Shown here: piece by piece, positions 14,100 through 25,864 of the stretch
How positions within the stretch are numbered: the stretch's first letter is position 1
Layout of the letters: every line of letters starts with the position of its first letter
Source: Phoebastria nigripes
Taxonomy: Eukaryota > Chordata > Aves > Procellariiformes > Diomedeidae
DNA: 64,000 nt
Assembly: GCA_035582835.1 (NCBI GenBank)
Contig: JAYKAV010002923.1
Location: 242,878 to 306,877, forward strand
Direction of reading: 5' to 3'
Notes under the pieces: model-generated
Seen by the model: the letters and a program-made list of their open reading frames with translations, nothing else
Told to the model about the DNA's origin: nothing
Database searches by the model: none
Made by a program: the position numbers and the translations under genes

Positions 14100-14681
14100 A
14101 GGTTGCTCAGGGCCCCGTCCAACCTGACCTTGAGTGTTTCCAGGGATGGGGCATCTACCACCTCTCTGGGCAACCTGTTCCAGTGTTTCACCACCCTCAG
14201 CATAAAAAATTTCTTCCTTATATCTAGTCTAAATCTACCCTCTTTTAGTTTAAAACCATTCCCCCTTGTCCTGTCGCAACAGGCCCTGCTAAAAAGTTTG
14301 TCCCCATCTTTCTTATAAGCCCCCTTTAAGTACTGATAGGCTGCAATAAGGTCTCCCCAAAGCCTTCTCTTCTCCAGGCTGAATCACCCCAACTCTCTCA
14401 GCCTTTCTTCATAGGAGAGGCGTTCCATCCCCCTGATCATTTTTGTGACCCTCCTCTGGACCCGCTCCAACAGGTCCATGTCTTTCTTATGCTGAGGGCT
14501 CCAGAGCTGGATGCAGTGCTCCAGGTGGGGTCTCACCAGAGCAGAGTAGAGGGGCAGAATCACCTCCCTCGACCTGCTGGCCACACTTCTTGTGATGCAG
14601 CCCAGGATACGGTTGGCCTTCTGGGCTGCGAGCGCACATTGCCAGCTCATGTCCAGCTTTTCATCCACCAGTACCCCCAAG
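14100..14681 (-). pseudogene. CR1 reverse transcriptase C-terminal fragment with premature stop
   Basis: Minus-strand translation contains [43 protein letters not shown] and [15 protein letters not shown], the C-terminal ORF2 region of CR1. The frame ends with RLRELG followed by TGA (plus-strand positions 14384-14386), where intact copies as I recall them read Leu (TTG) before FSLEKRR. Past this stop the same frame continues with recognisable CR1 sequence toward the 3' end. The copy is therefore broken by at least 5' truncation, the LTR insertion and this nonsense change. Confidence 0.85.
14676..14681. repeat. Left target-site duplication of the solo LTR
   Basis: CCCAAG directly precedes the LTR and is repeated directly after it. 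In an uninterrupted CR1 this sequence occurs once. Confidence 0.8.
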
Positions 14682-15003
14682 TATGGGAAAGCTGATGGAA
14701 CAAAACGCCAGTTACCTTGAGCTGATAAACACAGATATAGAGTGAAGGTCAAAGAACAAGGAATGGGATTGCAAAACAGAAAAACAGCAACAAAGGCTTG
14801 TGCAAAAGTAAAAATAACGGCTTAGGCTGCTGCCAGTGGTAAAGCGCGTGATAAGGGAGATGTGACCAATTAGTAGTTTTAGCGGCGCGTGCTTTGTCTA
14901 TGATCGCGTGAGCAACAATCGGGAAGATATAAATAAGAAGAAATTGTGTAAATAAAGGTCTCCGCTCTGCACTATTCCTGGAGTCCGTGATTCATTCCCT
15001 TCA
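14682..15003 (+). mobile_element. Solo LTR of an endogenous retrovirus inserted in CR1
   Basis: A block of about 322 bp interrupts the CR1 between two copies of CCCAAG (14676-14681 and 15004-15009), a 6-bp target duplication; a following T on each side makes 7 bp possible. Outside the block, CR1 reads straight through the junction. The ends form an imperfect inverted repeat (TATGGGAA at the left, TTCCCTTCA at the right). A TATA box (TATAAATA, 14928-14935) is followed closely by a poly-A signal (AATAAA, 14951-14956), implying a very short R region. No internal retroviral gene or second LTR is present, so it is a recombined solo LTR. The 6-bp duplication and short R suggest a class II (ERVK/alpharetrovirus-like) source, which is an inference. 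Confidence 0.85.
14928..14956 (+). promoter_or_regulatory. LTR core promoter and poly-A signal
   Basis: TATAAATA at 14928-14935 and AATAAA at 14951-14956 lie about 16 bases apart within the solo LTR, the compact arrangement seen in LTRs with a short R region. Activity is unknown. Confidence 0.55.
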
Positions 15004-15009
15004 CCCAAG
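15004..15009. repeat. Right target-site duplication of the solo LTR
   Basis: Second copy of CCCAAG, followed by TCCTTCTTGGCAGGGCTG, which is the continuing CR1 sequence. Confidence 0.8.
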
Positions 15010-15283
15010 TCCTTCTTGGCAGGGCTGCTCTCAATCCCTTCATCCCCCAGCCTGTATTGATACTGGGGGTTGCCCCGACCCAGGTGCAGGACCTTGCACT
15101 TGACCTTGTTGAACCTCATGAGGTTCATGTTGGCCCACTTCTTGAGCTTATCCAGGTCCCTCTGGATGGCATCCCATCCCTCAGGCGTGTCAACCGCACC
15201 ACTCAGCTTGGTGTCATCTGCAAACTTGCTGAGGGTGCACTTGATCCCACCATCTATGTCATTGATGAAGATATTAAACAGTA
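15010..15283 (-). pseudogene. CR1 reverse transcriptase fragment (FADD box side)
   Basis: Minus-strand translation shows [12 protein letters not shown], then FADDTKLSG, then [13 protein letters not shown] and [10 protein letters not shown], all standard parts of the CR1 ORF2 reverse transcriptase. FADD is the catalytic aspartate box (the YADD equivalent). The fragment lacks the upstream RT fingers, the endonuclease domain and ORF1 because the element is 5'-truncated. Its downstream continuation is separated by the solo LTR at 14682-15003, into which the frame runs and where it is lost. It cannot encode an active enzyme. Confidence 0.9.
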
Positions 15284-18200
15284 ATGTAAACATGTAATAG
15301 GTGCTGAAGCTACATGGGTTTAATTTGTAAGAACTGGAAAGAAATTCACATTAATGCAGCCATCCTTAATTCATATAATCCTCAATATCTTTATTCTTAT
15401 CCCTCACTTTGTAATTTCTTAAACTCTTAGACATTGTGGTAAATACAAAGGAAACTAAAGAGAAGCAAAGTCGGTGTTCATTCTAATTTATTCTTTGTCA
15501 AACCATTTGTAATGAATTTGGAATAAAAATAGTGCTTCTCTCCTGTTGGCTTTATGAATACTTACATTTCTAAATTTCTAAATTTCTAAAACAAACATTT
15601 GTAAGGTATGTGCTTATCAAGGCTCTTAATTTTAAAAACATTTCATACCAAAGATACTTGTGTGTTTTTAGTGCATTGGTGTTCTCTGGCCTCATGGTGG
15701 CACAGTCGGTTAAGAAATCACTCCTGTTCCTGTAGTCCCGTGTGGTTCCCTGAGTTCTCAGGAGAGGCACAGATGTACGCTGGAAAGCAATCCTGCCTGC
15801 TTCTTCCTCTACAGAGAAAAGAAAATTTTTCTGAGTCCGACACTTTCTTGTTCATAAGAAGGCTGTGAAACGTTAGCTTTGAAAAAAGAAGTGCAATGCC
15901 AGCCCAAGAAAGCAACAGCAAACCCATCTGGTTTTGCAGATTTCTTCAAGGACACCGTTTGAAGATAGCTCAGTGAATATATTAGTTAGAGACAGCTAAT
16001 ATTTGCACTGGTTCATGGACCTGTATTTTGATCTATTGTTGTTTGTAGGATTTCAGAAACAATAGGTATGCAGGATATTTAATAAGCACCTAAGATGCTC
16101 TGTTAGCTGCCTAGTGTTTCGTAACAGATTGACTTTGGCAAAAACTTGACTTTGAGTCTGCCCCAGAAGAACACAGGTCAAAGCCATGTTTTGTTACAGT
16201 CAAAGCCAAAATTTTCACTGATTTTATGTGACTAATACATTATCTTAAATTCTTTTCTGTATGTTGCGAAACTTAATTCTTTCGGACATTTATCTCAAAT
16301 TATTAAATAACATCTAAACTACTTGTTTGAAAATGTTTTTCAAGGTACCACAGTTAATATGGATTTTAATAAAATTTCCCTTGGTTTTTTTTAACTCTGA
16401 ATTTCACTGTTTGCACAGATAAATGCTGACACAGTTATTCAAGTTTTCTTCCTTCCTGGCTCATATAAATTCCTGGCTATATTGGTGGAAGTTTTCCTGG
16501 GATGAATAATGTTGAGGTCCTAATCTTGAGAAGAAAGTCAGGCCAGCTACTCCTCACTGACATTGTGAGGGAGCAACTATCCTTTAATAAAGATTCTTTT
16601 GTATGATTAGGATTTTAGTATTTAAAAAAATATTAAGCAAATGAGCAACGTTATGTCAGACCAGACCTTCAACTGAAGAGAACCGATTTTGATTTTTTCT
16701 TTTTTATTTTCACCTGGATTAATTTTCTAATGATCTTGTACCATGTATCTATACAAATTCCAGTGCAGCATAAAGGAATAAATATGAACAGCTTGCAGAG
16801 AGGAATTGAGGATTATCCCTTTTGATGGGCAGCTCTAAATTATCTTAAACAGACTAAATTGACCTCACAGAGTTTCATCGAATCTTTTTTTTTTCCTTCT
16901 TGATGAGTCACTTACTTAAAAGATTTTTGCTTGGTTGCTGCCAGAGAGACGGTTTTACTCTGGAAACTGTAACAAGAAAAGCTGGTATGCTTCTATCCCC
17001 AAGGAGAGAAAGAGTTAGTAGAAGGGGAGAGGAGGAGGGACTTTTTGTTGAAAAGACCTTAATTTTCAAAAGAGGGAAGCAATCTGATGTGTTTGTAGTA
17101 GATGGGAAAGCTGAGATTTGGATTGAGAGTGCATCAGGGATTTGTTTTTCAGCAGTTTCATGAAAACAATTTTTTATTTCTCTACATCATAATACACATG
17201 TAAAATGTTTTTTTGCTGAACCAGATTCTCTACTTTGACTCCATATGTGCGTATGAAGGTAGATACATAAAAATACAAGGTTTTGAGAAAAATCCTTTTC
17301 TTTACATGCTACTCATGACAGTGCATATAGACTTGGACTTATTTCGCAAAGATGTATTTTGCTCAGATCAGATCATTTTTCTTTTCAAAGCAAATGACTG
17401 GTAAACTGCCTTTTGTTTATTCTTTTCCTTTTCTGTTGGGCAGGGAGGAGTCTTTATTTTCTGCTGGAAATCTATACTACAAGAACAATAAATTTGGCTA
17501 AGGAATGACGCCATGCTCAGCTATGCCCCATTGTTATGTGTCATGCTACCGCCCCTGCTTAAGGGACCACATTCTGCTCCTCCATGGAACCTCCACTTCC
17601 TTCAGATCAAGTTCAAGGGCACTGAAATTTGTAGAAAGATCCTCACTAACTTCAGTGGGCTCAAGATCAGCCTGTCCTGGTACCTCCTAAACAACGAACA
17701 AGGCTGAGAACTCTGAATTGTGCCAAAGTGCCTAGAGAAGGGCTTTGGCAGTGTGCAGGAAATAAACTATAGGGGTAAAATGGAGTATCAAACAGCTTGT
17801 GTTCCCTGAGCACAATACATCCTGGGCACTGAGCGAGAAAGCAAGAGGCTTTTGTTTTAATAAGAACAGTAGGTAGTTATGTACTGAGAAAGACAACGCT
17901 CACACACAGAAAGGGCAGAGTTAAGGTTATGTGATACATTTCTTGTGGGTGCTTCTTTTTGCAAACTTAATGCTTTTTAAATTTGCCATTTGAAAGCTTT
18001 GTAAAGGCCTTCTTTGTCATGTTATCAAAAGTTATTATGAACTCATTTAAAATAGATTGAGCATCTTGGGTAGTTAGCTTAGAACATCTTGATTTGTGAA
18101 AGGGGATGAGCTTTATAAATAAAAGAGTAAATTATTAATGCTGTGTCATATGAGTCTAGACATTGGTGTGTGAGTAGGGCACTGTCATAGCAATGAAACT

Positions 18201-19430
18201 TCATCAGAATCAGAACATCTAGGGATCACAGTAGCTACGCTTTTGAGCTCCATTCCTGAGCGGGAGAAAAGTATACTATCTCCTCTGTTAAATATTAAAT
18301 TGTTGGTCAGTGGATATTTTCTCAGGCATTTGCTGCATCTGGAAGAACTACCTTTTGTAGTATAACTAAAATCGGAAAGTTGTAGAACTGTAAAGTGATG
18401 AGTGTCTTAATAAGCTTCTCAAGCTTAAAAAGCTTCTCATGGCAACCTATAATTAAGATTTCCACTGGGAATGATGGGAATGAACCCTTATTCCCACAGA
18501 ATGTTAGGCAATCTTTAATGAGATTATTCCCAAGCAAGAGATACTGAGTTTCAGTGAGATAAACACAAAAGTAAATTTTTTTCCAGGAAAAATACCCCCA
18601 AATATGGATGTATGAGGACTGTCATCCAATATAGCATATGGGGAATTGGTTTGTTTATGGTTTTCTTTCTGATTCTAGGCGGCAAAAAAAAGCCTGATCT
18701 CATTTTGTTGTAAAATGAGTATTTTTATATACAGCAGGTATTCTATTCCATTAAATCCCTAGGCATCGTGCACAAATGACAGCAAAGGTGTGGCTATTGG
18801 TCCATTTCCAGACAAGTCTTGTGTTGGCTGATATTCACTCAACTAATATAAAGCCTTTAAAAATACAGAATGTAAAACGTTCAATCAAAACATGTATAGA
18901 ATACTTTTCCTAATGCTCACAACTGTCATTATATCTCAGTTATTTGGATTTGCAGACAGGAGGGAATCATCTGAAAGAAACATATTTCAGCACCGGAAAC
19001 TGAAGGGAAATAAAGACTAAATAATAACAACAACAACAATAATAATAAACTCCGAGTTTTGGAAAAAAGCATCTTCAGTTTTATTTTCATGTCTTCCCTT
19101 TAACTAAATTAATTTCCACATGCTGTTGCAGAGAAATAATGTCACTGAAATCCAGGCGGTCCTTCCTTATCAGTCAACAGCTGTCCCCAGATGCAGCATT
19201 TTAATTTTGAAAGGAATATAAGAGCAATACATTTTCACTGACAACCATGCAGCAAACAGCCCTCATTCTATAATAACTTGTCTAAGGTGTTTCTATTCAT
19301 AGTTGCTTTCTGCCTATTTCATGTAACTGAATTTTATATTCACCTTTTTTACATTGTTTAAAGAGAAGGTTGTCCATTTCTGTATATAATTTAAAAGCTC
19401 ATTATTTTTGCTGGCTTCTTTTCTCTTCAG
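15284..19430. other. No gene seen; may hold the first SERINC-like intron
   Basis: AT-rich. A SERINC gene would need a short first coding exon upstream of 19431; I could not identify it here. A weak tRNA-like segment near 15690-15770 (GGCACAGTCGGTTAAG) is not firm enough to annotate. Confidence 0.4.
15566..15589 (+). repeat. 8-bp unit repeated three times
   Basis: ATTTCTAA is repeated three times head to tail, shortly beyond the CR1. Confidence 0.9.
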
Positions 19431-19575
19431 TACTGCTTCTTGTTTGATGTGTTCCTGTTGTCCTACCAGCAGGAATTCCATTGTAACCAGACTGCTGTGC
19501 TCAGTGTTCCTGCTGTTTTCCATTTTAATTGCTATTATTATGTTTGCCCCTCTAGTAGAAGACTTGGTAAATAAA
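19431..19575 (+). CDS. SERINC-family exon (N-terminal membrane segment), partial gene
   Basis: Serine incorporators (SERINC/TMS) are multi-pass membrane proteins linked to lipid handling; some members restrict enveloped viruses. After a pyrimidine-rich acceptor (CTCTTCAG ending at 19430) the reading frame stays open and shows TASCLMCSCCP, then NSIVTRL, a hydrophobic helix, and a VEDLVNK end. The family carries the same Cys cluster (CLLCxCCP), the NSTVTRL motif and an NK ending at matching spacing, with no gap needed. The exon enters with one base completing a codon (phase 2). Two donors are possible: after AAA at 19575 (gtagtt, favoured because family proteins keep the NK residues) or after TTG at 19566 (gtaaat). 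The frame also remains open upstream of the acceptor, where Phe would replace two family cysteines, so the exact 5' edge is uncertain. The pattern is closest to SERINC3/SERINC1, but not close enough to name the paralogue. Downstream partner exon: 49452-49621. Confidence 0.75.
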
Positions 19576-22500
19576 GTAGTTACTGTACACCTTAATCTTT
19601 GCAAATATATAAACTGTAATAAAAATTCTGCTTATAAACTCTTTCATAAATTCATAAGATCTCTTCAGAGCAAACTGTAGGTCCTTTAAAACTCAGAATA
19701 ATAAAACATATTCACATTGTTCCTAAGAACTTACATGTCTCTTAACTAACTACTACAACTCAATTAAAGTTGGATAGAGGAGTGCTTTCCAAAGGAAGTT
19801 ATAGTGATTATTATGAAAGACCCTTTAACTGTCATTACTTGTCATTCATGCACTGATATCAATGCAATTGGTGTTTCTAATCCTTTGTATATCAAACTCT
19901 CAGGAAGCCATTTCATTAGGAGAGATAATACTGCTAGCTATGTCTTGAGAGCGTACTATAAGGAATTTGAGTTAAATAATAGCCAATTTGGTAAGATATT
20001 ATCTCCAATGTTTCTTTATGTCAAAATGTACTTGGAAGAGAAAAACTTTTCTGCACAGTTCTGACTAAGTTTAGTTCTGTTTGGCTGGGCCTGAAATAGA
20101 GAATATTATTGAAAACTAGAACCCTCAACCCCTATATTATAACTCCAAAGCTAGAAAATGGATTAGGGGTGAGCCAGAACTGTCACTGTAAAAGCCATCT
20201 GGGAATTTGCCCAAACGTTGGGTCATGATTTGACTCAGCCCAGTATAGATTGGGACCAGACACAAAATCTGGGTCAAAATCCAAATTTTCTCCAAGGTGT
20301 GTTTTCAGTCAGGTTTTCCTATTTATATTACAGTCACTTGTCCGAGTCTAATAGTGAAATCCATATCAAGCATAACAGTAGGAATACAGGCTGTTGGATT
20401 ATTCATGTCTATGGAATTTGGGAATTCCAGCTATCATGTCACCATGACACCACTGGAAAACCAATGTACCTGATTGATTTTGTGTAATTAATCTGATCAC
20501 GGATTTTGTGTTTCAAAGCAATCGTATTCAGGATTTGGAGGAAAGAGAGCGTGCCAGACAAAGAGAGGATTCCTTGTAAATGCAGCTGTCTCGTTCCAGA
20601 GAACTGAGCCAGGGCTCCAAAGTAGTCTGAGGATCAGGGGCTGATTCATCTAGTTTTTTCTGGGTACTGACTCTGCGCTGTGCTGAAGTAGTCATAAGAC
20701 TGCAGTTAAGGTTTTCATGGAGATTTTCAGTTTCACAGTGTAAGGATTTATTTTTGTGTTCCAAATTGTTTGAGAATATTGAAGCCCTGTATACAAGGAT
20801 TATTATTTTGAAAGTGCTCGAATTTCTGTGCTTGATTTTTTTTTCCTTCTGTTTACAGCCCGGGCAGGCGATGATAGATATTTGTGAACCTTTTTGCTGA
20901 AAACATCATGAGAAATTTGAGGCCCCATGTACTCAGCTAATCAGATACTGCCTCCAGTGTTCCCAGTAATTAAATACACTAGAATGACGCAGTCCTGAAA
21001 TGTTTAAAGCAGTTTTTCTTTATCTCTTATTGCATTTTAAACGTGCTTTTTTCATACTTTTTTAGTTGTGCAATTGTATGTGCAAAATGCTTGAACACAG
21101 ACATCTGATTCAAGCAAACAGAGATGCAGACACTGAATTTAAGCATTATATGCATAAATATGTCTGATCAGTCATTTGTATGAATGGTTACTCCATTTAT
21201 TTACAAATTGGCAGTAATTCTATGTGCAGATTAAACATATACTTTGCATATAACAGGCAATGAATAATACAGATGGGCTGCAACTGAATGGAGGTTTACT
21301 CAGTTATTCATTGCTTTGGTCCATGCTCTGCTTGGTATGTATATTATTTTAGCAGACCCAGATATGGAAGTGGCTGTGCATGGCTGAGTAATATTGTCAG
21401 TGAAACTGTGGGTAGTCCCTGAGTGACCAACCATCATAAGTTCAATTTTTTCAGGATAGGTGATCCCTTTACAACATATAGAGTTGTACTGGCCAGAAAG
21501 AACACTCGCCTTCAAATTAGAAAGTGTAAATGTTTTCTACTTCATAATTCACTGGGGAGCTGTGAAATCCAGACAGAGTCACCTATCTAGTTTACAATTA
21601 TTTGTTCTCATGCAATATATCACCTATTGTTTATTCTTTTTGTAAAATACTTTTTTTCTCATTCTGGAATTAGGAAGTTGAACTGGAGGTTTGATGGCAT
21701 AATCAGATCTAAGCAGTAAATGCAACCTCTATTAGGCTTTCACCTGATTTTGCTCCAATTGGAGGACCTCTCTAATAGACCTGGATGCTTCCCAGGAAAA
21801 TAGAAGTGTTTTCCTGCATGTTTAAGGATCCATTATCTCTGGAAGTCAAGTAGCTCTTCTGAAATGGAATTCCAATAGGAAAAGGAGAACCTAATGTAAA
21901 AAAGATTTTTGCACATCTACCTGAAGAAAATTTCAGCAAATGGGTATTTCTTGGAAACTGAGTTGCAAAGAGTCTGAATAAATTAGAATCATGCTAGATG
22001 TATAGTGGCTGTAGTAAAGATCCTTTGTTTTGCATCTATAAGAGAAAAGTAGAGACGTATAGCAAATTCTTGTACTGAGAGACAAGTCATGTACACTAGG
22101 TACATGCACATATACGTAGCGAATTATGGCTCAGTTCCGCTTCAGCTTTCTATACAGTCTATTGCGGTAGCCTGTTTCTTTTTCTCCTTTTTTTTCAGGA
22201 TAGGCACACTCCCGGAGCATCTCCAAATGTCTGTATGGTGTCAAGTTTAGTTTTCTGTCACCCAGAAATACAAATGCTAGCTGCAAACTGACTGCGTGGG
22301 GCTAAATGATCTTTAAAACAGAATAGACTCACAGACCTTAAATAATTCCTTTTCTTCTTTGTCAGCATCCACACAATGCACTTAATACAAGTAATGACAT
22401 TAGATATGTTCAGCATGCTCTCAGTACAGTCACATGCTATAACTGTGTCATGATTGTGTTCATTTATATTGTTTTAACAAAGGCCATTGCACCTCTATTC

Positions 22501-25500
22501 ATTTTATACCTGGCTGCATCTTCTCACTTAGTCAAGGGGCGCTTGAGGCCTGAATCATTTTTAAAGTATGTATTCATGCTTTTGGTCAGTTACCTTAGAT
22601 TTCGCCCGCTGCCTGTAGTAGCATGCAATGTATAGTGGTTCAGGAGTTTGTGGTGAATTTATTATACTTGAAAATATTCCCAAGCATATTTGGTAGAATG
22701 GTCTGAATATTAATGCATCTCCTGAGTCAGTACAATTCCTCACTGTTCTGTTGTTACTGCTTTCTTTGAAATTCAGTCAACAGCCTGCAATACCAAAACA
22801 ACAAAAATATGTGCACTTATCTTCAGGCCATTAAAATCCTACAGCTGTGTTTACCTTCCTTTTTGTGCAAGGAATGAGTAAAAAGCTTTCAATCAAATGC
22901 ATTTAAAAAAGAGGAAGGACGGGGGAACTCCCTAGCAGGGATTAGATGCTTCACAGATTCCTGGCACTTGCTGCAGAACAGAAACATCCTGTATAATGTT
23001 AGCTGCCCTTTTCATTCCTACTGAAGCAGTGGCAGAGTTTCTAGCACCCCCTGCTTAATGGGTAAGGGGCCCATGGGTACAATTCTGCAATCTAATCATT
23101 CCAGGTAATTTGCCGTATGGATGATTGGGTTAAGGCAAAGTGGTCCAGAGACTTGAATTCATTTCAGCCCCGACTCATCGTCACAACTGGAATGAAATTC
23201 ATGTTTTAATCTTAAACTTTTGTCCATATATATTAATGATTCTTCTCTCCTACCTCCCACACCATGTGCAAAGGAAAATTATATACATTTGTTGTTTTAA
23301 TTTCAATTTGGTTGGTGAAAGAAGGCAGGAATCTAATGTATGAATGAGAAGGGAGAGATACAGCTCTCTAGACTGATCGGCTCTTTTGAGTTAATACCTA
23401 CATAATCCTGCAAAAGTATATGCTTCCCTTGCTTGTATTTTTTAAGAGCTATGACTGTCATTCTTGCAGAAACCTTACATGCTCCTTTCAGTACATGAAC
23501 TATTTTGATCTAGACATGGATTTTTTTATTACCTTGCCTTTACGCAAAGGAAAGCAAACTGACTCAAAGACGCATTTTGAAAACTGAAACAAACAAATGA
23601 CATCCCTTCCCCCCACCTTTCTTACTAGAGTAATCCACTATAGGAAAATTTTATTTATCAAAAATTATTCAGTCTTTCTCCCTCTCTCTCACTTCCCCCA
23701 GAAAACAACAGCAAGGCCTAACTTCTCACTGAGCAATTTTTGGAAGGTAAAAAAGGTCACCCATTTCTCTTTTCATTTTCAAATCCCAAGAGGAGATTTT
23801 CAAGGATACTAAGGGCTGTTAAGCACCCAATTCCCACTGAGAATCAGAGAGAATTGGATGACTGACTGCCCTTTGTGTCTTTGATTTATTTCCCTCTTTG
23901 GTCTTTACTAACAACAATTTTTTCTCATTTGGAACACACTGATTGAAAACATCCAAGGTCAAATTCATTTTGCGGAATTCTACTGAAGGCAACAAAGACA
24001 CACACCAAGATGGAGTTGAGTCCATAGCTGTACTTTTAGCCTCTCATTAGTACCAAATACTTCGTTTTTTATCTCCATCGGAGCCACTTGGAGAAAGAGA
24101 GGAAAAGACAACTTAATAAGTGGTTAAAACCAAAGTGGGGTGAAAAATAAATTGAAATATTTTTTACAAAGTTAATTTTTTAAAATCTGATCATGAAGAA
24201 TATTTTGCTATTTGCAGGTTTATGTTTTTGTTAAACGTTTCCTCTGAAAACTTTACAAGAAAAAATATGGGCTTCTTGCTTAACTAGTTTTTTCTTTTTA
24301 ATCCCTTTTTCTGCATAACTTCCGGTTGGTTGTTAAGAGAGGAATTCATCTCACATCACTTTAGAAGTCTGCAGTCTAGCTGTCTACATTTGAACTACTT
24401 TTCCTAGGCTCCGTTTGCAGTCTAAAGGAAGACAAAGGCACTGCAGGACATAATTAATCTGACCTATCCTAAATAAGATGTGAGGAATAACACCCTATGT
24501 GTACTTGTTTTTCTCCACTAGCAAGAAGGGTGATCCAGCTGGCTAGATCAGATTTGCACTGTAGGAGTCTACATTTGATCAGATGAATACTCCCCTGCTG
24601 CCATACATTTCTTCTTCCTTCCAAGGCTAACCTTGTTCAATCTGGTGCAATTGCAGTTTGTTTGTATGATAAATTGCATTTGTGAATCTTCATATGTTCC
24701 ACTCTTTTTGATGTTTGTGCATTAAAAAAGACAAATTCCAAATTCATTAATATGATGAATCTGATGATATAAAATTTGATACATTTGTCTGTCTAACATA
24801 TTATATTGGCCTCTGTCACAATAATGTATGAGCACTTTAGCCATCTCTATTCATTTATATACTTCATTAAAAATCACTGCTCTTTATTCAAGTGTAGTAG
24901 CATTGTTCGGATGTAATATAGAGTTATCTAGGTCAAACCAAAATACATTTTCATTCCTATCAAGGATATATAGAGAGCTAAGTGGAAGGATTATGGTTCA
25001 GGAACTTGTAGCATCTGTCATGGTGATGAGTACAGGTTCCAAGTGACTGGAGACTGGTGGTTCACATCAGACTCCTGAGATCTCCCTGAACAATTCCTTC
25101 AGAAACGCTGTTACTGGGATTTGTTACTTCCTGGGGCAGAGCTTCCAAATTTCCCAATGAGGTTACTGAAGGTGCTGTTCAGCATTAGTAGCTAGTTCAG
25201 AAAAGCTCCATACTTTCTGACAGTGTATCAGAATGAAATCACACTGCAGCTGATGTTATCCTTTCAGTTTAATTCTCCATGATCTGTTTTTGCTGTGGTA
25301 CCTTTCTGGTTATAGTGTTTTCATACTTAATCCTTTCCTTAGTATTTTAAAATATGGTTTTGTTCAGTAAGAGCCGTTCTCCTTTGATCACTATAGTAAG
25401 CGCAGACAGGTTAGGGAAATCGGTTTGTCTGGAGCTCTGACACAACCAAATACAGTTTAGAAAGCTTAATTTTAATGACTCGGCCCTCACTTGAATAACT

Positions 25501-25864
25501 GGACAACCAGCACTTAAAACACTATGCGTGTTCACTGATCGCAATATCTGAATTATGGCTGAAAATGAGAACTACCCACCTGGTTCATTTAGTTTTTTGA
25601 GAATATCACTGCATGGCAGGAAAAATGGAAGATGCACATGACTACTTTGCTGTTTACTTATTGTCTCTTTTAGCTCTATGGTTACTGTTGAGCTGGAATT
25701 GGACAGTCTGGTTGGGTCTACAAAGCCACAAGGATAATTGAGAAGGACTTAATTTTTTTTGTGAAGCAAAAATATATATCTTGAAAAATTTAGTTTTAGA
25801 TACTGTCTCAATCATCTATTACAATATATTTCCTAAGTAGAATGGTGGGAATGAAAGGTTGTTT

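Larger units (their letters stand above)
14003..15283 (-). mobile_element. CR1 LINE, 5'-truncated, interrupted by a solo LTR
   Basis: On the plus strand the element begins with the CR1 3' end: the ATAGAATCATAGAATAGTTT octamer-like repeat, followed by the GGTTGGAAGGGGCCTTTAAAGG and GTCATCTAGTCCAACC blocks. Read on the minus strand it encodes the C-terminal part of the CR1 reverse transcriptase and stops abruptly near 15283 inside the RT gene, a typical 5' truncation. It retains an FADDTKLSG catalytic box and, beyond the inserted [17 protein letters not shown] and a long open C-terminal segment. The retrovirus-like LTR at 14682-15003 interrupts it. Preservation is good, so this is one of the younger insertions in the window. 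Confidence 0.95.

Noticed and set aside
15690..15770. tRNA-like A-box segment (GGCACAGTCGGTTAAG)
   Set aside because: No convincing B box or SINE body; not a tRNA gene by stem pairing.
22480..22560. FIPGCIFS in one plus frame, like the SERINC FYIPGGYFS motif
   Set aside because: No FWFFK helix upstream in frame, an upstream stop, and no usable donor; likely chance.
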